From NCBI GenBank assembly GCA_041645555.1, contig JBAZPX010000004.1:19605-83604 (forward strand): a stretch of 64,000 nucleotides of DNA, read 5' to 3'. Below the pieces are notes generated by a model, which saw nothing but the letters and a program-made list of their open reading frames with translations, ran no database searches and was not told the DNA's origin. Both the position numbers and the translations under genes were made by a program. Shown here piece by piece: positions 58,561 to 64,000 of this stretch (position 1 is the stretch's first letter; each line of letters starts with the position of its first letter). Origin of the DNA: JAQTRU01 sp041645555. GTDB taxonomy: Bacteria; Patescibacteriota; Patescibacteriia; Patescibacteriales; JAQTRU01.

Positions 58561-59310
58561 CTATTTAACAATCTGACCCTCTATGGCGCTACCGCCCTTA
58601 TTATCCTTTTCTTTAAAAACATATATTTGCTGCAAGGCGGTTAGAAGCGTGATAACGAACCAATAAAGAGTCAGGCCGCCGGGCAGGGTCAGACCGAAAA
58701 AAACCGTTAAAATCGGCATGAAATAAAGCATCTGCTTATTCATAATCGCCATCATGTTTTCATCCTTGGCTCCACCCGTCTTAACCGCCGGCTTGCTTGT
58801 CATCATCATTTTCGCCTGCCAAAACTGAGCGGCCCCGGCCAATAAAGCCAGATAAACGTTAGGCTTAGCCAGTTCTAAAAACCCGAAAGACAGACTATTA
58901 ACCGCTTCGGGCCGGCTGATAAAAGAATAAACCAGGTTAAGGGAATCGCCAGCGAGGCCGTCCCGAAAAACCATAAAAACCGCCCACAAGAAAGGCAGCT
59001 GGATTAAAAGCGGCAAACAGGAAGAAAATGGATTAACCTTATTTTCCTTATAGAGCTCTAACATGGCCCGGCCCTGTTCTTCTTTTTTATTGGCGTATTT
59101 CCTTTTTATCTCCTCAATTTTTGGCTGCAGATCCTGCAAAGCTTTCTGGGATTTAATTGACTGCCTGGATAGGGGCAGCAAAACCGCCTTGATAATAACC
59201 GTCAATAAAATAATAGCCAGCCCCAGATCGTGGCCGGGGACGACGTTATATAACCAGACCAATAAATTTAAAATTGGCTGATAAAAAATAATTTGAAATA
59301 TATGCGCCAT
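58561..59310 (-). CDS. yidC: membrane protein insertase YidC (Oxa1 type)
   Basis: 249 residues, a five-helix Oxa1/YidC core without the large periplasmic domain of proteobacteria. Conserved parts: LAIILLTVIIKAVLLPLSRQSIKSQKAL (with the hydrophilic-groove Arg), LPLLIQLPFLWAVF and GLTLPGGLTLYWFVITLLT. It inserts membrane proteins with or after SecYEG. The usual rpmH-rnpA-yidD-yidC order is kept. Confidence 0.95.
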   Translation of the reverse strand: MAHIFQIIFYQPILNLLVWLYNVVPGHDLGLAIILLTVIIKAVLLPLSRQSIKSQKALQDLQPKIEEIKRKYANKKEEQGRAMLELYKENKVNPFSSCLPLLIQLPFLWAVFMVFRDGLAGDSLNLVYSFISRPEAVNSLSFGFLELAKPNVYLALLAGAAQFWQAKMMMTSKPAVKTGGAKDENMMAIMNKQMLYFMPILTVFFGLTLPGGLTLYWFVITLLTALQQIYVFKEKDNKGGSAIEGQIVK

Positions 59311-59386
59311 AAAATAGTTAAAAGTTATAAAGTTTTTAAAGTTAAAAGTTTTTTTGACTTTATGGACTTTATAACTTTCTGACTTT

Positions 59387-59641
59387 CTACTGAAGGGGGT
59401 CCCAGCCGCCCTTATTCCAGGGATTGCAGCGCATTACCCGCCAGACGGCCTTAAAACCGCCTTTTATAAAGCCATATTTTTCTATGGACGCAATCGCATA
59501 ATCCGAGCAAGTGGGCCGGAAACGGCAATAACCGTAGGGATGAAAAACCTTTAACAAGCCATGGTCAAAAGACAAAATTTTCTGGTATATCCTTATTACT
59601 TTTACGGCAACGTACCGGGGATAATATATAAGATTCAACAT
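59387..59641 (-). CDS. yidD: membrane protein insertion efficiency factor YidD
   Basis: 84 residues from MLNLIYYP; an upstream in-frame ATG at 59680 is less likely because it overlaps rnpA. Motif CRFRPTCSDYAIASIEKYG and VMRCNPWNKGGWDPL are diagnostic. It assists YidC. Confidence 0.95.
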   Translation of the reverse strand: MLNLIYYPRYVAVKVIRIYQKILSFDHGLLKVFHPYGYCRFRPTCSDYAIASIEKYGFIKGGFKAVWRVMRCNPWNKGGWDPLQ

Positions 59642-59642
59642 A

Positions 59643-59984
59643 TCATCTATATAAACCCAGCTTTTTAAAATTAGAGCCAATCGCTTCCTCTATTTCCTGA
59701 TAACTTTCCCCCAATATTGGCGGCAAAGTAATAATAACAACATCAAAACCCGGCTTAATTTCAGAAGTTTCTAATCTTATCACCTCTCTTATCCGTCTCT
59801 TAATTTTATTTCTCTCTACGGCCTTTTTGCTGATCTTGTTGCTTACCAAAATACCAAAACGGCTTGCGGTAAGCCCGTTGGCAACGGCTTTTACCCCTAA
59901 AATCTTGCTAAAGCTGGAACGCCCACTCTTAAAAACCTTATCAAATTCCTTGTCCTTTTTTAATTGCTTCTCTTCCTTAGGCAT
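59643..59984 (-). CDS. rnpA: ribonuclease P protein component
   Basis: 113 residues with RFGILVSNKISKKAVERNKIKRRIREVIR, the RNR-type RNA-binding helix. It matures tRNA 5' ends with the rnpB RNA, which is not in the window. It ends 1 bp before the yidD start codon. Confidence 0.95.
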   Translation of the reverse strand: MPKEEKQLKKDKEFDKVFKSGRSSFSKILGVKAVANGLTASRFGILVSNKISKKAVERNKIKRRIREVIRLETSEIKPGFDVVIITLPPILGESYQEIEEAIGSNFKKLGLYR

Positions 59985-60084
59985 AAATCCCGCGCCTTAT
60001 CCCATACCTTTACAAAAAGATGCGGGATAAACAGAAACCGCTCCCATCTTAAAATTGGCGCGGTTTTTGGCTTTTTGGAAAAAA

Positions 60085-60222
60085 TTATTTAGAAAGTTTC
60101 TTCCTTTTTTTAGTCCGGCGCCTGGCTAAAACCTTGCGCCCGCTTTTGCTCGCCATTCTCTTCCTAAAACCATGCTTCTTTTTAGCCCTTCTTCGGTTTG
60201 GTTGATAAGTTCTTTTCGGCAT
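60085..60222 (-). CDS. rpmH: 50S ribosomal protein L34
   Basis: 45 residues: MPKRTYQPNRRRAKKKHGFR, then KRMASKSGRKVLARRR. A standard L34, 100 bp upstream of rnpA on the same strand, with its promoter at 60319-60347. Confidence 0.97.
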   Translation of the reverse strand: MPKRTYQPNRRRAKKKHGFRKRMASKSGRKVLARRRTKKRKKLSK

Positions 60223-60318
60223 ATCGATTTATTTGCCCCGTTAAATAATTATGAAATAAACTCAACGGAGTTAAACAATTTAACTCTTGCTTTTTTTAAA
60301 TATTTTTATTACTATCTT

Positions 60319-60347
60319 AACATATCATGTTTTCTGCTTGAGGTCAA
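60319..60347 (-). promoter_or_regulatory. promoter of the rpmH-rnpA-yidD-yidC-murI unit
   Basis: Minus strand TTGACC, a 17-bp spacer and TATGTT with a TG one base before the -10 box. The rest of the 317-bp gap 60223-60539 holds only AT-rich DNA and some GC-rich palindromic pieces near 60425-60470. Confidence 0.8.
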
Positions 60348-60489
60348 CTTTATATAATAATACAATATTATCTGTTTTATCTTATAACTTTTTTCAGAAT
60401 ATGCCTCCACTTTTGCTTAAGGCAAAGCGGGTGGCGGAGCTCGCGGGGCATTAGATCCCGTCCAAAAGACGCGGGATTTATTAAATAAA

Positions 60490-60518
60490 AAGCCCAGACG
60501 TTTGATGACGCCGGGCTT
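60490..60518 (-). terminator. terminator of the 60540 gene
   Basis: AAGCCC...GGGCTT with an inner ACG/CGT pairing. On the minus strand the stem runs into TTTTTATTT. Confidence 0.8.
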
Positions 60519-60539
60519 TACCGAAAAATAGAGCGGCTA

Positions 60540-60869
60540 TTAGTTCCTGCTCATACGGAGACGATGGGCATTGATATAATAATATCCCACCACCGAAAAG
60601 CTCAAAAAAAGAATGCTGGCTCTAATAAAAAGCCAGGCGGAAAGGGCAAGGGCTAAAATTAGATTTATGGTCCAGGGCCAATTAAAAAAATAAGCCAGCC
60701 AAAGGACCATTATGCCGAGCAGATAAAAAAATGTTCCCAGAAAGGAAATTAATAAAAAATTTTCTACCCGGTGGGGTTTGCCTATCAGCCAGGACAATAA
60801 CCCTAAGAAAATGACAACGGAAAGGACAATCTCCATGTTTATGCTGAAGTAGCCGTCTGAAGCATCCAT
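60540..60869 (-). CDS. hypothetical membrane protein between rpmH and dnaA
   Basis: 109 residues with three to four hydrophobic helices (about 10-28, 38-62 and 66-98) and a basic end (NAHRLRMSRN). AGGAGAA eight bases before the ATG, a TTGACA promoter at 60973-61001 and its own terminator mark a separate unit inserted in the conserved rpmH-dnaA interval. No family is recognised. Confidence 0.6.
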   Translation of the reverse strand: MDASDGYFSINMEIVLSVVIFLGLLSWLIGKPHRVENFLLISFLGTFFYLLGIMVLWLAYFFNWPWTINLILALALSAWLFIRASILFLSFSVVGYYYINAHRLRMSRN

Positions 60870-60972
60870 GTTTTTTCTCCTATCAAAAAATAGAAAGAAC
60901 GTTCTCGCCTTTTGATTTTATCTCTTTGGAAAACCCCTCCTTTTCGACGGGGGATACCTTGTTTATAAGCTT

Positions 60973-61001
60973 TATTTACCATAAATTTCTCCCAATGTCA
61001 A
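60973..61001 (-). promoter_or_regulatory. promoter of the 60540 gene
   Basis: Minus strand TTGACA, a 17-bp spacer and TAAATA. The gap 60870-61186 also holds a DnaA-box-like TTATCAACA at 61044-61052 and an extended -10 TGTTATACT near 61093-61101, possibly for dnaA. Confidence 0.7.
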
Positions 61002-61186
61002 ACTCAAAATACAAGAAAAATTTCTCTAAAACTTTTCCACCCCTTATCAACAATTTATGAACATTGACGTGGGTTTCTTTATTAAACTTTACCTGTTATA
61101 CTTGTCTCCATAACAAACCCACGCACTTTTTAGCCGGGTTAAATGTCCCGCTAAAAAGTCTGGGGCAGATAATATCTCTTTACTTT

Positions 61187-62551
61187 ATGAATAACGAGCA
61201 AATTTGGCAGGCGGTTTTAGGAGAAATAGAATTGAGCCTGTCTAAAGCCAACTTTACTACCTGGTTTAAAAACACTTTCATCTCCCTGTTTGACGATGAG
61301 CAGGTTATAATTTGCGTGCCCAACACTTTTACCAAGGCCTGGCTTGAAAAAAAATACCACAAAGAAATTTCAACGGCTCTGGAAAATATCACCAGTAAAA
61401 AAGTCAAAAAAATATTCTATAAAGTGGAAATGAAAAAAACCAGTTCAGTCGACAGCATCCTTAAAAAAATAAAACTGAAGAAAGATGAAAACATAATCGG
61501 GGAAACGGCCGTTAATAACCGTTTCAGTTTAAACTCCCGCTACGTCTTTGAAAATTTTATCGTGGGCAAGGGAAATGAACTGGCCCATGCCGCCTGCCAG
61601 GCCGTGGCCGCCAATCCGGGCAAAGCTTATAATCCTTTATTTATCTACGGCGGAGTCGGTTTGGGAAAAACCCATCTTCTCCAAGCCATCGGCCACGAAG
61701 TTTCAAAAAGAACCGATAAAATTCTCTACGTCACCAGCGAAAAATTCGCCAATGACTATATCCAGGCCGTAAGAAGCGGCGGAGCCAAAGAATTTAAGGA
61801 CCGCTACCGCAATGTGGACTTGCTTTTAATTGATGATATCCAGTTTATGGGCGGCAAGGACGGAACCCAGGAAGAATTTTTCCATACTTTTAACGAACTC
61901 CACCAGACCAACAAACAAATAGTCATAACCTCGGACCGGCCGCCAAAATCTATTCCCGCTATGGAAAAAAGGCTTCTTTCCCGTTTTGAATGGGGCATGA
62001 TTGCCGATATCATCCAGCCGAACGTCGAAACCAGGATGGCCATTTTAGATAAAAAATGCCGGGAAAAAAATTACTCTCTAAACGAAGAAATCCTGTCTTA
62101 TATCGCCAATAATATTTCTAATAACGTCAGGGAGTTGGAGGGGGCTTTAAACCGAATAATCGCTTACCACGAATTTAATAATACCACTCCGACCATAGAC
62201 ACAACAAAAGCGATTTTAAATGATTTAATGACCAATCTCCAGCTAAGGTCGCTTTCGCCCAAAGACATTTTAGAGGCGGTGGCCAAGTTTTATAATTTAA
62301 CCACCAAAGATTTAACCGGGAAAGGAAGAAGAAAAGAACTGGTCTGGCCAAGGCAGATTACGATTTTTTTAATGCGCGAAGAAACAAATACCTCTTACCC
62401 GACGATCGGCCACGAATTGGGCGGCCGGGACCACACCACGGCTATGCACGCTTATAATAAAATTTTAAGAGAAGTGAAGGAAAAAGAAAACGAAAAAATA
62501 AAACAGGAAATAGAATCAATAAAACAAATCCTTTACAACACCTGTTTATAA
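61187..62551 (+). CDS. dnaA: chromosomal replication initiator protein DnaA
   Basis: 454 residues from MNNEQIWQ; an open frame reaches 61064, but those residues are not conserved. Domain I (about 1-80), a short linker, the AAA+ domain with Walker A GGVGLGKTHL and Walker B LLLIDDIQF, and the DNA-binding domain with GGRDHTTAMHAYNKI. It binds DnaA boxes and opens oriC. Box-like sites on both sides suggest autoregulation. Confidence 0.97.
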   Translation: MNNEQIWQAVLGEIELSLSKANFTTWFKNTFISLFDDEQVIICVPNTFTKAWLEKKYHKEISTALENITSKKVKKIFYKVEMKKTSSVDSILKKIKLKKDENIIGETAVNNRFSLNSRYVFENFIVGKGNELAHAACQAVAANPGKAYNPLFIYGGVGLGKTHLLQAIGHEVSKRTDKILYVTSEKFANDYIQAVRSGGAKEFKDRYRNVDLLLIDDIQFMGGKDGTQEEFFHTFNELHQTNKQIVITSDRPPKSIPAMEKRLLSRFEWGMIADIIQPNVETRMAILDKKCREKNYSLNEEILSYIANNISNNVRELEGALNRIIAYHEFNNTTPTIDTTKAILNDLMTNLQLRSLSPKDILEAVAKFYNLTTKDLTGKGRRKELVWPRQITIFLMREETNTSYPTIGHELGGRDHTTAMHAYNKILREVKEKENEKIKQEIESIKQILYNTCL

Positions 62552-62805
62552 CCCCTGTTGATAAAACCTTAACTTACCCCAATGACTTGTTGATAAAGAC
62601 GGGGGGAAACAATTTACCCACAGCCAAGCCAAAAATTAACCCCAATTTTTATCGAAAATATCAACAACTTGTTAAGAGAAAAATTTTAAAAAAACAAAAC
62701 AAAAACCCCGAAACCACCCCCCAGATCTAAGTTATCAACCGCCTTATTACTATTACCTTTTTATATAATATAGAGTTTAAGTTATAATTAACCTCTCTTA
62801 AAAAT
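62552..62805. other. candidate replication origin (oriC)
   Basis: The dnaA-dnaN gap holds TGTTGATAA at 62556-62564 and 62588-62596, near-boxes TTACCCACA (about 62613), ATATCAACA (62658-62666) and TTATCAACC (62732-62740), then an AT-rich stretch at about 62750-62795 that could melt. Such a cluster between dnaA and dnaN is a common origin layout. Confidence 0.7.
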
Positions 62806-63939
62806 ATGAAATTTTCTATCCTAAAAGAAAATTTAAACTCCGCCCTTTTTATGGTAAGCCATATAACCGGCAAAAACATAAACCTGCCAATTCTTAATAA
62901 TATTATGATAGAAGCCGGGGATGGGAATATAAAGTTAATAAGCACGAATCTGGAGGTTGGCATAATTCACAGCCTACGGGGGAAGATAGAAAAAGAAGGT
63001 TCTTTTACGGTTGATTCTAAAGTAATAACCGATTATGTGGCCCTGCTTCCCAATAAAAAAGTGGACGTTGAAAAAAAAGAGAATAATTTGGTGGTGGAAT
63101 GCGAGAATTATAAGACTAAAATTAAAGGACAATCAGCCGATGAATACCCCCCAATTCCGTCAGTTGATAAAAATAACTATTACAGCGCCCGGGTGGATGA
63201 GTTTAAAAAAGCCCTGGCCCAGGTGGTTTTCGCCGTTTCCACCTCGGAAACCAGAATGGAGCTTTCGGGAGTGTTTTTCGGCTTCCATGGCCATAAATTA
63301 ACTTTAGCCGCGACCGACAGCTACCGCCTATCGGAAAAAGAAATTAACCTAAAAACCGGTACCGGCAATGGCGAGCAGAATATAATTATTCCGGCCCGAA
63401 CCCTTCTTGAGTTAATAAGAATTCTGTCCGGCCTAAAAGAAAATGGCGATGCGGCCGGCGACGACGAAGAAATAAAATTTTATATTTCCGACAACCAGAT
63501 TTTATTCACCATTAAATCAACCGAACTTATTTCCCGCCTGATTGAGGGCCAGTATCCGGACTATAAGCAGATTATCCCGACCGCGGCTAAAACCACCGCC
63601 CTAGTTAACCGGGCGGAATTAGTCAGGGCGGTAAAAGCCTCGTCTCTATTTTCCAAAACCAGCATCAACGACGTGAACCTGGATTTTCCCAAAGGCAAAA
63701 ATCAAGTCGTGATTTCTTCCGCTTCGGACCAGACCGGAGAAAGCGTTATTAGTTTAGAAGCGGACAGCCGCGGGGAAGATAACGGCGTGGTTATAAATTA
63801 CCGCTATTTGCTTGACGGGCTTAACAACCTGGACGGGGAAAACGTAAAAATAGAAATTATTGACAATAACACACCCTGCCTCCTCAAGCCGGAAAAAGAA
63901 AAAGATTATTTATATATTATCATGCCGATTAAACAGTAA
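62806..63939 (+). CDS. dnaN: DNA polymerase III beta subunit (sliding clamp)
   Basis: 377 residues with three DNA-clamp domains: MKFSILKENLNSALFMVSHI start, FAVSTSETRMELSGVFFGFHGHKLTLAATDSYRLS in domain II, SRLIEGQYPDYKQIIP, and the end YLYIIMPIKQ. It tethers polymerase to DNA. It follows dnaA, as in most bacteria. The 61 bp after it hold AT-rich low-complexity DNA. Confidence 0.97.
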   Translation: MKFSILKENLNSALFMVSHITGKNINLPILNNIMIEAGDGNIKLISTNLEVGIIHSLRGKIEKEGSFTVDSKVITDYVALLPNKKVDVEKKENNLVVECENYKTKIKGQSADEYPPIPSVDKNNYYSARVDEFKKALAQVVFAVSTSETRMELSGVFFGFHGHKLTLAATDSYRLSEKEINLKTGTGNGEQNIIIPARTLLELIRILSGLKENGDAAGDDEEIKFYISDNQILFTIKSTELISRLIEGQYPDYKQIIPTAAKTTALVNRAELVRAVKASSLFSKTSINDVNLDFPKGKNQVVISSASDQTGESVISLEADSRGEDNGVVINYRYLLDGLNNLDGENVKIEIIDNNTPCLLKPEKEKDYLYIIMPIKQ

Positions 63940-64000
63940 AAATAAAATAATAAAATAATATAAAAATAGGTGTATACAAAACCGCCAGCAAAGTAGCCGG

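Noticed and set aside
61064..61186. N-terminal extension of dnaA
   Set aside because: These residues do not resemble DnaA domain I, and the region carries promoter-like sequence; MNNEQIWQ is the natural start.
1..64000. Alternative genetic code with TGA as Gly
   Set aside because: TGA ends several genes at sensible places (for example 47769-47888 and 26611-27168) and is not found inside conserved frames.
1..64000. CRISPR array or restriction-modification locus
   Set aside because: No regularly spaced direct repeats and no Cas or methylase-nuclease pair were seen; the repeats found are palindromic and scattered.

Overview
The window reads as part of a chromosome from a small-genome bacterium, most likely a Candidate Phyla Radiation (Patescibacteria) lineage. 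The evidence is two TrbC/VirB2-like pilin genes, RodZ-like, NYN-RNase, DUF559, DUF5661- and DUF5680-like proteins, acidic tails on ribosomal proteins, many genes without a Shine-Dalgarno, and very short spacers. TGA ends several genes and TGG is used for Trp, so the recoded SR1/Gracilibacteria code is not in use. The lineage call is inference; no 16S gene is present.

Layout. 1-13.9 kb (minus strand): pilin-like proteins, surface proteins with FN3 or Ig-like repeats, lipoproteins, YraN, a methyltransferase, a RodZ-like protein, a sugar-type solute-binding lipoprotein, ComM, a cysteine-repeat lipoprotein and an SMC without a recognisable hinge. 14-24.5 kb: a CMP-kinase-like protein, rplS, tRNA-Leu, tRNA-Val with a decayed neighbour copy, tsaE, lspA, a DksA-type protein, a CofE-like ligase, a queuosine-precursor transporter, tRNA-Asp, and rpsO-NYN-pnp. 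24.5-32.2 kb: the most unusual part, described below. 32.3-41.6 kb: rpsP-khpA-trmD, nrnA, infB-rbfA, rnhB, a fourth swivel-domain protein and trxB. 41.7-48.3 kb: accessory, repeat-rich DNA with small orphan genes, GIY-YIG, tRNA-Ala, tRNA-Arg, bactofilin, a DAG-kinase-like protein and AT-rich membrane-protein genes. 48.4-57.7 kb: mostly co-directional small metabolic and stress genes (two Nudix, four cupins, flavodoxin, RpiB, a membrane-fused spermidine-synthase-like protein, superoxide reductase). 57.7-64 kb: the origin region, murI-yidC-yidD-rnpA-rpmH facing dnaA-oriC-dnaN.

The main candidate for an undescribed system is a split PEP-synthase/rifampin-phosphotransferase-like set. A stand-alone ATP/pyruvate-binding domain (25463-26476) lies beside three proteins that each end in a phosphohistidine swivel domain. 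Their front ends are a HAD domain, a helical module, or a winged helix plus helical module. A fourth swivel protein lies at 39.2 kb. No PEP-binding TIM barrel occurs in the window. Two paralogous histidine-phosphatase-fold proteins, one with catalytic residues intact and one without, flank the ATP-domain gene and start from nearly identical promoters. A phosphorelay from ATP through swivel histidines to unknown substrates is a testable idea, not a demonstrated function.

A second theme is small palindromic DNA. About 40-bp hairpins interrupt decayed tRNA-Val and tRNA-Arg copies, palindromic or repeat inserts sit in frame inside tsaE, the ATP-domain gene and trmD, and a family of about 92-bp hairpins includes two copies that bracket the NYN gene inside the rpsO-pnp region.
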